Positions 31,782 through 40,050 of a stretch of DNA of 64,000 nucleotides are shown one piece after another. The notes beneath the pieces are model-generated. The model had not been told where the DNA came from and did no database searches. It saw only the letters and a list, made by a program, of their open reading frames with translations. Source of the DNA: Niveispirillum sp048066115 (GTDB lineage Bacteria; Pseudomonadota; Alphaproteobacteria; Azospirillales; Azospirillaceae); contig NZ_JBLTYX010000006.1 of the NCBI RefSeq assembly GCF_048066115.1, positions 124,001 through 188,000 on the forward strand, written 5' to 3'. Position numbers and translations under genes: made by a program. Each line of letters opens with the position of its first letter. The first letter of the stretch is position 1.

Positions 31782-33275
31782 ATGTTGCGATTGCTGCTGA
31801 CGCCGCTCCGCTGGTTTTTCCGCTTCATCCTCTATGCCAGCGTCATCACCGCCTTGCTGGTGCTGCTGGCGCCGTTCGCCTTCGATATTCCGGGCCGGGC
31901 GGAAAGGGCGCTGGCCAGCATGAATGACGGTTCCATGCGGGGCATCCGGGTGCGCGCGGAACCGGAATCGGTCAGCGGCTTTCCGCCGGAACTGGAGATC
32001 CGCGACCTGCGGGTGACGGTGGGTGGCGGGAGCGGTGCTGCGGGCGCCACCGCCACGGCAATGACGGCGGCCAAGGTGCGCGTCGGCATCAACCTGATGG
32101 AAAGCGTGCTGCGCGGGCGCGTGGTGCTGGTGGCCATGGTGGAGAACCCGGTCATCTATGCCAACCAGCCCCTGAACCTGGGCGCCATCGCCACGGCCAT
32201 GGGCGTTGCAACCGGCCTTTACACCCAGATCCAGCTGATCGGCGGGGAAGTGATCAATCCCGGCAGCCGCACTGTCGTGGCCCTGGGTGACGACACGCTG
32301 ACCAACATCAATTCCCGCTCCAGCGACGACCAGCAGGTGGCGGAGGTCGTGGCCCAGGATGACAAGGGTGCCACTTCAGGCCTGGGCGGCGGCGGTGGGG
32401 CGGGCACCGGTGCGGGTGCCACGGCGGCGGGAGTGGGCGCCGGCGTCGTGCCGGGCGTTGTGGCCGGCGTGGCCGCAGGTGTTGGCGGTGTGGTGACCGG
32501 CTCCGGTGGTCGTGGTGGCGGCCGTGGACCCGGCGGCGGCGATCCGGGAGGTGGCACCAATCCAGGCGGCGGTGACCCCGGCGGTGGGACGAATCCCGGC
32601 GGCGGTGGCACGCCCGGTGGCGGTGGGGAAATCCCCGGCGGCGGTATACCAGGAGGCGGCATTCCCGGAGGAGGTGGAATACCGGGCGGTGGGGGTATTC
32701 CGGGTGGGGGAACAAATCCCGGCGGCGGTATCGATCCGGGCGGTGGTACGAACCCTGGCGGCGGCACCAATCCGGGTGGCGGTACGAACCCCGGCGGTGG
32801 GACCAATCCGGGCGGCGGTACGAACCCCGGCGGTGGGACCGATCCGGGTGGCGGTACGAACCCCGGCGGTGGCACCAATCCGGGCGGCGGTACGAACCCC
32901 GGCGGCGGTACGAACCCCGGCGGTGGCACCAATCCGGGCGGCGGTACGAACCCCGGCGGTGGCACCAATCCGGGCGGCGGTACGAACCCCGGCGGTGGCA
33001 CCAATCCGGGCGGTGGTACGAACCCTGGCGGCGGCACCAATCCGGGTGGCGGTACGAACCCTGGCGGCGGCACCAATCCGGGTGGCGGTACGAACCCTGG
33101 CGGCGGCACCAATCCGGGCGGCGGTACGAACCCCGGCGGCGGCACCAATCCGGGCGGCGGTACGAACCCCGGCGGTGGGACAAACCCTGGCGGTGGAACG
33201 AACCCCGGCGGTGGTGGCACGGGGCCCGGCGGCGGGACCAATCCGCCAATGTGTACCTGCCCCTGTGGCTTCTGA
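31782..33275 (+). CDS. AsmA-like membrane-anchored protein with collagen-like PGGGTN repeat tail
   Basis: A 497-residue protein. One N-terminal transmembrane helix (about residues 8-35) is followed by a domain resembling the AsmA/YhdP start (PESVSGFPPELEIRDLRV, MTAAKVRVGINLMESVLRGRVVL). An Ala/Gly/Val spacer follows. From about residue 248 the chain is almost entirely PGGGxx repeats, mostly PGGGTN, then the terminus NPPMCTCPCGF with three closely spaced Cys. The array is made of 18-nt units. The function is unknown; the tail could span the periplasm or be surface-exposed, and the Cys end could be crosslinked or modified (inference). The start at 31782 places the membrane helix at the N-terminus. 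Confidence 0.75.
   Translation: MLRLLLTPLRWFFRFILYASVITALLVLLAPFAFDIPGRAERALASMNDGSMRGIRVRAEPESVSGFPPELEIRDLRVTVGGGSGAAGATATAMTAAKVRVGINLMESVLRGRVVLVAMVENPVIYANQPLNLGAIATAMGVATGLYTQIQLIGGEVINPGSRTVVALGDDTLTNINSRSSDDQQVAEVVAQDDKGATSGLGGGGGAGTGAGATAAGVGAGVVPGVVAGVAAGVGGVVTGSGGRGGGRGPGGGDPGGGTNPGGGDPGGGTNPGGGGTPGGGGEIPGGGIPGGGIPGGGGIPGGGGIPGGGTNPGGGIDPGGGTNPGGGTNPGGGTNPGGGTNPGGGTNPGGGTDPGGGTNPGGGTNPGGGTNPGGGTNPGGGTNPGGGTNPGGGTNPGGGTNPGGGTNPGGGTNPGGGTNPGGGTNPGGGTNPGGGTNPGGGTNPGGGTNPGGGTNPGGGTNPGGGTNPGGGTNPGGGGTGPGGGTNPPMCTCPCGF
32522..33240 (+). repeat. Intragenic 18-nt tandem repeat with 36-nt higher-order period
   Basis: The repeat encodes PGGGTN hexapeptides. In the central and 3' part, synonymous codons alternate between successive units (ACC AAT in one, ACG AAC in the next), so the DNA repeats with a 36-nt period. 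The 5' end is irregular, with PGGGD, PGGGGT, PGGGI and PGGGID variants. Near-identity of the 3' units indicates recent expansion. Confidence 0.9.
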
Positions 33276-33293
33276 TGATTGGCGGGCGGTCTT

Positions 33294-34646
33294 TCAGGCC
33301 GCCCGCTGCCGGCTGGCGGCACGATCCAGGAACAGGCAGAGCGCCACCACCGGAATGCCGATGGCGGCCGTGCCGGCGAAGAACAGGGCATAGGCCCCCA
33401 TCTGCCCGGCCACGGGTTCCAGCCCCTGCACCATCTGTCCGGAGAAGCCCTTCAGCACCTTGCCCAGCACAGTATAAAGCGATGACAGCAGGGCATATTG
33501 CGTGGCGGTATAGCCCAGGCTGGTCAGGCTGGACATATAGGCGGTCAGCGCCACGCCGGCGAAGCCGGTGGCGATGTTGTCGACGATGATGGCCGCCGTG
33601 AACACGCCGATATCCGGCCCGCTGAACGCCATGACCGAGAAGGCCAGGTTGGAGAAGGGGCCCAGCACGGCCCCCAGCACCAGGGTACGCCGGAAGCCCA
33701 GCCGCACCGACGCCAGCCCGCCCAGCGCGATCCCGGCCAGCGAGGCCCAGAGCCCGACAGATGCGCGCACGGCCCCCACCACCTCCTTGGTCAGCCCCAG
33801 ATCGACATAGAACGGGTTGATCATCGGCCCGATCATGAAATCGCCCAGCCGGAAGGTCATCACCACCAGCAGCATCAGGATCGACAGCGCGCCATAGGTA
33901 CGCAAAAAGCTGAGCAGCGGCCCGACAATGGCGTCGAACAACCCGACCGGCGTCCAGAGCGGGGCTGCCGAGGCGTCGCCGGCCGGCGCGTGGCGCATCG
34001 GTTCCGTGGCCATCAGCGTGGCGACGATGCCCACCGCCATCACCGCACCCGCCACCCCGTAGGAGGATTGCCAGCCGATGCCGGCGGCCAGCAGCAGGAT
34101 CAGACTGTCGGTGGCTAGCATGGCGGCGCGGTAGCCGGTCTGGTAGGCGGCGGACAGCAGCCCCTGTTCGGCCCCGTCATGGGCACTTTCGATGCGCCAA
34201 GCATCGACGACGATATCCTGGGTGGCCGACGCGAAGGCCGCCAGCAGGGCGAAACCACCCAAGACCCAAAGGTCGCCGCCATCCGGCCCCACCGCCGCCA
34301 TGCCGATCAGGCCGGCACCGACCAGAAGCTGCGACAGCACCATCCAGCCGCGCCGCCGCCCCAGCATCCCCAGGATGGGCGCATCCAGCCGGTCGACCAG
34401 CGGCGCCCAGAACATCTTTAGTGAATAGGCCAGCCCGATCCAGGACAGGAACCCGATGGTGGCCAGATCGGCCCCGCCCTCGCGCAGCCAGAAGCCCAGC
34501 GTATTGCCGGTCAGCAGGAAGGGCAGGCCCGACGAGAAGCCCAGCAGCAGCATGACTAGCACCTTGCGCTGCCGCAGCGAGCGCAGCACCTGCCGCCAGC
34601 CGATGGGGGCCTTTTCGGGAGCCGGGTTCGCTGCGGTGGCCGTCAT
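33294..34646 (-). CDS. ampG: AmpG-family muropeptide MFS transporter
   Basis: A 450-residue inner-membrane transporter with about 12 transmembrane segments. Signatures are LLGFSSGLPFLLTGNTLGFWLREGGADLATIGFLSWIGLAYSLKMFWAPLVDR near the N-terminus, FASATQDIVVDAWRIE in the first half, and YTATQYALLSSLYTVLGKVLKGFSGQMV near the end. AmpG imports anhydromuropeptides for cell-wall recycling and can influence beta-lactamase induction. The start at 34646 (MTATAANPAPEKA) fits the family. Confidence 0.94.
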   Translation of the reverse strand: MTATAANPAPEKAPIGWRQVLRSLRQRKVLVMLLLGFSSGLPFLLTGNTLGFWLREGGADLATIGFLSWIGLAYSLKMFWAPLVDRLDAPILGMLGRRRGWMVLSQLLVGAGLIGMAAVGPDGGDLWVLGGFALLAAFASATQDIVVDAWRIESAHDGAEQGLLSAAYQTGYRAAMLATDSLILLLAAGIGWQSSYGVAGAVMAVGIVATLMATEPMRHAPAGDASAAPLWTPVGLFDAIVGPLLSFLRTYGALSILMLLVVMTFRLGDFMIGPMINPFYVDLGLTKEVVGAVRASVGLWASLAGIALGGLASVRLGFRRTLVLGAVLGPFSNLAFSVMAFSGPDIGVFTAAIIVDNIATGFAGVALTAYMSSLTSLGYTATQYALLSSLYTVLGKVLKGFSGQMVQGLEPVAGQMGAYALFFAGTAAIGIPVVALCLFLDRAASRQRAA

Positions 34647-34894
34647 GGGCGGTCCTGTCTGGGTTGGGGGCGGAAAGGAATGCCCGAGTATAGGCAAGGG
34701 CTTGGCGGTCCGCGCGGCCTATTTGCGCACGAACATTGCGCAAAACGCAGGTGGATAGGACTGGAAAATACCCACACCTGCGCTTACAAAGTTCGACCCA
34801 CCGGTGAAAGCCGATGCTGGGCAACCCATATGCACGATCCCATGACGGGGAAAGAGGCCCCGTGATCGGATGTTGAGAAGGAAGAGGCTGGGTC

Positions 34895-36304
34895 ATGTCT
34901 ACGGATACGCAGAAGGTGGGGACCGCTGGGCGCTGGACGCCTGACAGCTGGCGCGCCAAGCCGATCCGGCAGGTCCCCTCATATCCCGACGAAACCCGGT
35001 TGAAGGCCGCGGAAGCCAAGCTGGCGGCCTATCCGCCGCTGGTTTTTGCGGGCGAGGCGCGGCGGCTGAAGGATCATCTGGGCAAGGTGGCACGCGGGGA
35101 GGCATTCCTGCTGCAGGGCGGCGATTGCGCCGAAAGCTTTGCCGAGTTCCATCCCAACAATATCCGCGACACGTTCCGCGTGCTGTTGCAGATGGCCGTG
35201 GTGCTGACCTTCGGTGCGGCCACGCCGGTGGTGAAGGTGGGCCGTCTGGCCGGCCAGTTCGCCAAGCCGCGTTCGGCCGATACCGAAGTGATCGAGGGCG
35301 TGGAGCTGCCCAGCTATCGCGGCGACATCATCAACGGCTTCGACTTCACGCCCGAGGCGCGCATCCCCGACCCGGACCGCATGGTCCAGGCCTACAACCA
35401 GTCGGCCAGCACGCTGAACCTGCTGCGCGCCTTCGCCCAGGGCGGCTATGCCGACCTGCACAAGGTGCACCAGTGGAACCTGGGCTTCGTGGAGAAGAGC
35501 CCGCAGGGCGAGCGCTATCAGGATCTGGCCAACCGCCTGGACGAGACCCTGTCCTTCATGGCCGCCTGCGGCATCACCGGCGATACCACCCCGCAGATCC
35601 GCGAGACGGAGCTGTTCACCAGCCATGAGGCGCTGCTGCTGCCCTATGAGCAGGCGCTGACCCGCATCGACAGCACCAGCGGCGATTGGTACGACGTGTC
35701 GGCTCATATGCTGTGGATCGGCGACCGCACCCGTCAGCATGACGGCGCGCATGTGGAATTCCTGCGCGGGGTGAAGAACCCGATCGGCCTGAAGTGCGGG
35801 CCGACCATGGACCCGGATGATCTGATTCGCCTGATCGACATCCTGAACCCGGCGGACGAGGCGGGTCGCCTGACCCTGATCGTGCGCATGGGGTCGGACA
35901 AGGTAGCCGACAAGCTGGCCCCGCTGGTGCGCAAGGTGCTGCGCGAGGGAAGGCAGGTCGTCTGGTCCTGCGACCCGATGCATGGCAATACCATCAAATC
36001 CTCCACCGGTTACAAGACCCGGCCGTTCGACCGGGTTCTGGGCGAGGTGAAGGGCTTCATGGAGGTCATCCGCGCCGAGGGAGCCCATCCCGGCGGCGTG
36101 CATTTCGAGATGACGGGCCAGGACGTGACGGAATGCACGGGTGGGGCCCAGGCCATCACCGACCATGCGCTGGCCCTGCGTTACCATACCGCCTGCGATC
36201 CGCGCCTGAATGCCAGCCAGTCGCTGGAACTGGCCTTCCTGATCGCGGAAAGCCTGAAGGCCGTCCGCGACGGCCAGCCGCGCACGCGGGTGGCGGCGGA
36301 GTAA
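34895..36304 (+). CDS. aroG: 3-deoxy-7-phosphoheptulonate synthase, class II
   Basis: A 469-residue type II DAHP synthase, the first enzyme of the shikimate pathway (phosphoenolpyruvate plus erythrose 4-phosphate). Motifs: WTPDSWRAKPIRQVPSYPD at the start, LQGGDCAESFAEF with the metal-binding Cys, KVGRLAGQFAKPRS, GDIINGF, HMLWIGDRTRQHDGAHVEF, NPIGLKCGPTM, CDPMHGNTIKS and EMTGQDVTECTGG. The length is typical. The symbol aroG is used generically. A GC hairpin with T-run follows at 36335-36364. No leader peptide rich in aromatic codons is seen upstream. Confidence 0.96.
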   Translation: MSTDTQKVGTAGRWTPDSWRAKPIRQVPSYPDETRLKAAEAKLAAYPPLVFAGEARRLKDHLGKVARGEAFLLQGGDCAESFAEFHPNNIRDTFRVLLQMAVVLTFGAATPVVKVGRLAGQFAKPRSADTEVIEGVELPSYRGDIINGFDFTPEARIPDPDRMVQAYNQSASTLNLLRAFAQGGYADLHKVHQWNLGFVEKSPQGERYQDLANRLDETLSFMAACGITGDTTPQIRETELFTSHEALLLPYEQALTRIDSTSGDWYDVSAHMLWIGDRTRQHDGAHVEFLRGVKNPIGLKCGPTMDPDDLIRLIDILNPADEAGRLTLIVRMGSDKVADKLAPLVRKVLREGRQVVWSCDPMHGNTIKSSTGYKTRPFDRVLGEVKGFMEVIRAEGAHPGGVHFEMTGQDVTECTGGAQAITDHALALRYHTACDPRLNASQSLELAFLIAESLKAVRDGQPRTRVAAE

Positions 36305-36334
36305 ATTCGCCGATCACGAAGTGGATTGAGGCAG

Positions 36335-36364
36335 ACCCCTTCGCCCATCGGACGGAGGGGTTTT
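36335..36364 (+). terminator. Intrinsic terminator of the DAHP synthase gene
   Basis: ACCCCT at 36335-36340 pairs with AGGGGT at 36356-36361, with additional inner pairing, followed by TTTTG. It lies 30 bp after the stop. Confidence 0.75.
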
Positions 36365-36365
36365 G

Positions 36366-36585
36366 CTTTATGGGGCGTTTCCAATCGTTTCCAGTTGTGG
36401 AAAAATCATAAATGAATATTGAATAATGTTAACTGCCATTAATATTTATTTTTGTAACGTTATGTGTGCTGACAATTGTGTGCATTGCGGAATATGAGAC
36501 ATCGAATAGCTGGAGAATATACTTAAATAGTTTTTAACCACTCCTGGGCTTGTTGTACGCTGCACGCAAACGGGCAGGTTCGGGG
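36366..36585. promoter_or_regulatory. AT-rich promoter region of the chemoreceptor gene
   Basis: A 220-bp stretch much richer in A/T than the rest of the window (for example 36401-36470 and 36505-36540), between the DAHP synthase terminator and the chemoreceptor. No gene is seen. It may bind an H-NS/MucR-type silencer or carry an UP-element promoter. No sigma-54 match was found. Confidence 0.4.
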
Positions 36586-38673
36586 ATGGAAATGTTGAAG
36601 CGTCTACCTTTGGTTACCAAGCTGGTCCTGGCGATCGCCGCCGTGCTGATCGTGGGGCTGACGGCCGGGTTGCTGGCCATCACCGACACCAGCGGGGACC
36701 ATACGGACAAGCTGTCGTTGGAGGTGGGCGAGGGTATCGGGCAGCATAATGCCGCCCTGGTCGAACGCCGGCTGAACGACGCCATGGATGTCAGCCGCTT
36801 CATGGCCTCCTCCGTGCTGAGCATGAAGGCGGTGGGGATGACCAACCGGGTACAGTTGAACGCCTGGCTAAAGGGCCTGCTGGAGACCAATCCCGGCCTG
36901 CTGGGTGTATGGGTGGGGATGGAGCCCAACGCGCTGGACGGCAAGGATGCGGCTTCCGTCAACAGCCCCGGCAGCGACGCCACCGGCCGTTTCATTCCCT
37001 ATTGGAACCGGGGAACGGGAAGTGCCACGCTGGAACCCCTGGTGAGCTATGACGATCCCGGCCCGGACGGCAATTATTACCAGCTGGCGAAGCGGTCGCT
37101 GAAGGAAGTGGTGATCGAGCCCTATATCTACAATGTGGGCGGCAAGTCGGTGCTGATGATGTCGTTGGTCGTGCCCATCATCGAGAATGGCAAGTTCATC
37201 GGCAATGCGGGTGTCGACCTGACCACCGATGGCATCTGGGACGATCTGAAATCCGCCAAGCCGTTCGGTACGGGTGCCGTCTTCCTGATCTCCAACGAGG
37301 GCAAGTGGGTCGGCTATGCCAACCGCGAGGCCCTGGGCAAACCCATCGTCGAGACCAACGAGAAGCTGAAGAACGCGCTTGCCCCCATCAAGGAGGGCAA
37401 GGAATTCCAGCAGCTCTCCTTCTCCAAGAGCTTGCAGACCGAGGTGCGGCAGCTGTTCCTGCCCATCCGCGTCGGTGCGGCCACCACGCCCTGGGCCATC
37501 CTGGTCAACCTGCCGATGAACAAGATCGAGCAGCCCAAGCATGAATTGCGCGATGTCATCCTGATCGGCGCGGTGGTGCTGACCCTGGCGCTGCTGCTGG
37601 CCCTGTTCTTGTCGACGCGGGCCATCGTGGGGCTGCCGTTGCGCCGCATCATCAACACGGTGCAGGCGTTGACCACAGGCAACAACCAGGTGGAGGTGAC
37701 GGACCGCGACCGTGGGGACGAGATCGGCGCCATCAACCAGGCGCTGCAGCTGTTCAAGGAGAATGCCGGCCGCGTGGCGGAGATGGAACAGCAGCGCCGT
37801 CGTGACGAGCAGGAGGCGGCCGACCGTCGCCGCCAGGAACTGAACCGCCTGGCCGATGATTTCCAGGGCTCCGTCGGGGAAGTGGTGACGGCCGTGGGTG
37901 AGCAATCCGAACAGATCCGTGGCGATTCCGAGGCCTTGTCGGCCATCGCCACCCAGACCAATTCCCAGGCCACCGCCGTGGCCAACGCCGCCGACATTGC
38001 CAATGCCAATGTGCAGACCGTGGCGGCGGCGGCCGAGGAACTGGCCCGGTCGATCGAGGAGATCAACCAGCGCATCACCGAAAGCTCGCGCATGGCCACC
38101 GACGCGGTGAATGAGGTGGAGCGCACCAACAGCACCGTGGCCGGCCTGGCCGATGCAGCACAGAAGATTGGCGACGTGGTCAACCTGATCCAGTCGATCG
38201 CGGCCCAGACCAATCTGCTGGCGCTGAATGCGACCATCGAGGCGGCCCGTGCCGGGGAGGCCGGCAAGGGCTTCGCCGTGGTTGCGTCGGAGGTGAAGAA
38301 CCTGGCCAACCAGACGGCCAAGGCGACGGAGGATATCTCCGCCCAGATCGCCCAGATGCAGGCTGTATCCGGCAATGCCGTGGTCGCCATCCAGTCCATC
38401 GGCCGCACGGTGATGGGTATCAGCGAGACGGTGACCACCATCGCGGCGGCCGCCGAGGAACAGGGTGCCGCCACGCGGGAGATCAGCCGCAATGTCCAGG
38501 AGGCGGCGACGGGCACGCAGGAAGTGTCGCACACCATCCAGGGCGTGACCCGGGCGGCCAGCGAGACGGGCAGCCTGGCCAGCGAGGCGCGCCAGGCGTC
38601 CGACGCGCTGTCACAGCAGGCGGTGGAGCTGCGCCGGCAGGTGGAACGGTTCGTGGCGGGCATCCGGGGGTAA
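36586..38673 (+). CDS. Transmembrane methyl-accepting chemotaxis protein (double Cache)
   Basis: A 695-residue chemoreceptor. TM1 is at about residues 9-30 (VTKLVLAIAAVLIVGLTAGLLAI). A periplasmic double-Cache domain covers about 40-320 (PGLLGVWVGMEPNALDGKD, RFIPYWNR, YYQLAKRSLKEVVIEPYIYNVGGKSVLMMSLVVPI). TM2 is at about 335-360, followed by HAMP and then a long MCP signalling domain with tip LIQSIAAQTNLLALNATIEAARAGEAGKGFAVVASEVKNLA. The ligand is likely an amino or organic acid (inferred from Cache receptors). ATG 36592 is an equally possible start. No CheB/CheR tether peptide is evident. Confidence 0.93.
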   Translation: MEMLKRLPLVTKLVLAIAAVLIVGLTAGLLAITDTSGDHTDKLSLEVGEGIGQHNAALVERRLNDAMDVSRFMASSVLSMKAVGMTNRVQLNAWLKGLLETNPGLLGVWVGMEPNALDGKDAASVNSPGSDATGRFIPYWNRGTGSATLEPLVSYDDPGPDGNYYQLAKRSLKEVVIEPYIYNVGGKSVLMMSLVVPIIENGKFIGNAGVDLTTDGIWDDLKSAKPFGTGAVFLISNEGKWVGYANREALGKPIVETNEKLKNALAPIKEGKEFQQLSFSKSLQTEVRQLFLPIRVGAATTPWAILVNLPMNKIEQPKHELRDVILIGAVVLTLALLLALFLSTRAIVGLPLRRIINTVQALTTGNNQVEVTDRDRGDEIGAINQALQLFKENAGRVAEMEQQRRRDEQEAADRRRQELNRLADDFQGSVGEVVTAVGEQSEQIRGDSEALSAIATQTNSQATAVANAADIANANVQTVAAAAEELARSIEEINQRITESSRMATDAVNEVERTNSTVAGLADAAQKIGDVVNLIQSIAAQTNLLALNATIEAARAGEAGKGFAVVASEVKNLANQTAKATEDISAQIAQMQAVSGNAVVAIQSIGRTVMGISETVTTIAAAAEEQGAATREISRNVQEAATGTQEVSHTIQGVTRAASETGSLASEARQASDALSQQAVELRRQVERFVAGIRG

Positions 38674-38683
38674 ACCCCTCACG

Positions 38684-38714
38684 CCCCGGCGGGTGGTACT
38701 CCCATCCGCCGGGG
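38684..38714. terminator. GC-rich hairpin after the chemoreceptor gene
   Basis: CCCCGGCGG (38684-38692) pairs with CCGCCGGGG (38706-38714), 10 bp after the stop. There is no T-tract. Confidence 0.5.
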
Positions 38715-38763
38715 TGCTGTGTTACCCCTGTTGGCGACAAAACCAACAAAGGGCAGTCCTTCC

Positions 38764-40050
38764 ATGCCGTTCCCCCTGAAGCGATCCATCACCGCCGTAC
38801 TGCTGGCCTTCACCGCCCTGTCATCGGCCCATGCGGCCACCACCTATGTCCAGGCCGACCGTATGGTCGATGTGGCCAGCGGCAAGGTCGTGGACAAGCC
38901 GGCCCTGATCATCACCGATGGGCGCATCACGGCGGTGGGGGGGCAAGGGGCCGTGGCGGTGCCGGAGGGCGCGATACGGCTGGACCTGACGGGCATGACC
39001 ATTCTGCCCGGCCTGATCGACATGCATGTCCACCTGACCGGCCGGCACGACATGCACGGCTATGAAGGGTTGGCCGAGTCCACAGGGGATGAGACCATCA
39101 ACGGCGTCATCCATGCCGAAAAGACGCTGCTGGCCGGATTCACTACGGCGCGCAACCTCGGTGCTGCCGGCTTCACCGACGTGGCCCTGCGCCGAGCGCT
39201 GGCCGACAACCGGCTGAAGGGCCCGCGCCTCTATGTCTCCGGCCCGTCCATCGGCGCCACCGGCGGCCATTGCGACAACAACCTGCTGCCGCCGGAATAT
39301 GAGGCGCATAGCCAGGGGGCCGCCGACGGCCCCTGGGGCGTGGTCAAGAAGGTGCGCGAGGTGAAGAAATATGGCGCCGACCTGATCAAGATCTGCGCCA
39401 CCGGCGGCGTGCTGTCCAAGGGCACGCAGGTCGGCGCCCAGCAATTGGCGCAAGAGGAACTGGACGCCATCGTGGCGGAGGCCAAACGCCTGGGCCTGAA
39501 GGTGGCCGCCCATGCCCATGGCACGGCCGGCATCAAAGCCGCTATCCGCGCCGGGGTGGACACGGTGGAACATGCTAGCTTCCTGGACGATGAAGGCATC
39601 AAGCTGGCCAAGGAGCGCGGCACCTACCTGTCCATGGATATCTACAACACCGAATACATCCTGTCGGCGGGAGAGGCGGCGGGGTTCCTGCCGGAAAGCC
39701 TGGCCAAGGAACGCGTGGTCGGCAAGACCCAGCGTGAAAGCTTCACTCGCGCCGTGAAGGCCGGGGTGAAGATGGTGTTCGGCAGCGACGCCGGCGTCTA
39801 TCCCCATGGCGACAATGGCATGCAGTTCGCCCGCATGGTGACCTTCGGCATGACGCCGATGCAGGCGATCCAGGCGGCCACGGTGAACGCCGCCGACGCG
39901 CTGGGGGCGTCCGGAGACATCGGTACGCTGGCGGTCGGCCGCTATGGTGACCTGATCGCGGTGAAGGGCGATCCGCTGACCGATATCAGCCTGCTGGAAA
40001 AGGTGGATGTCGTCGTCAAGGGTGGCGAGGTCATGAAGGGCGGGCTGTAA
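38764..40050 (+). CDS. Secreted metal-dependent amidohydrolase
   Basis: A 428-residue amidohydrolase-superfamily enzyme with a signal peptide (about residues 1-24, ending SSAHA). Metal-ligand motifs: MHVH (His88, His90), LIKICATGGV with the bridging Lys, AAHAHGTAGI, VEHASFLDDEG and FGSDAGVYPHGDNG with the catalytic Asp. The family includes imidazolonepropionase-like and Xaa-Pro dipeptidase-like periplasmic enzymes (Sgx9260/CC2672 type) that cleave dipeptides ending in Pro or cationic residues. The last 20 bp overlap the convergent hpnE gene. Confidence 0.9.
   Translation: MPFPLKRSITAVLLAFTALSSAHAATTYVQADRMVDVASGKVVDKPALIITDGRITAVGGQGAVAVPEGAIRLDLTGMTILPGLIDMHVHLTGRHDMHGYEGLAESTGDETINGVIHAEKTLLAGFTTARNLGAAGFTDVALRRALADNRLKGPRLYVSGPSIGATGGHCDNNLLPPEYEAHSQGAADGPWGVVKKVREVKKYGADLIKICATGGVLSKGTQVGAQQLAQEELDAIVAEAKRLGLKVAAHAHGTAGIKAAIRAGVDTVEHASFLDDEGIKLAKERGTYLSMDIYNTEYILSAGEAAGFLPESLAKERVVGKTQRESFTRAVKAGVKMVFGSDAGVYPHGDNGMQFARMVTFGMTPMQAIQAATVNAADALGASGDIGTLAVGRYGDLIAVKGDPLTDISLLEKVDVVVKGGEVMKGGL

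Noticed and set aside
32522..33240. Possible CRISPR array
   Set aside because: Units are 18-36 nt in direct tandem without unique spacers and stay in one reading frame, so this is a coding tandem repeat.
32219..33391. Minus-strand frame coding a PPPGFVPPPG-type protein
   Set aside because: It is the complement of the PGGGTN repeat array; the plus-strand gene has a membrane anchor, a conserved domain and a proper start.
34800..34894. Leader peptide/attenuator for DAHP synthase
   Set aside because: A short frame exists but has no run of Trp, Phe or Tyr codons, and only a six-bp hairpin is seen.
34177..35019. Minus-strand frame overlapping ampG and its upstream region
   Set aside because: It overlaps the clearly assigned AmpG frame and the divergent promoter region and has no family features.
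36440..36500. Sigma-54 promoter before the large chemoreceptor
   Set aside because: A TGACA...TTGC pattern is present but the spacing and the -24 GG are wrong.
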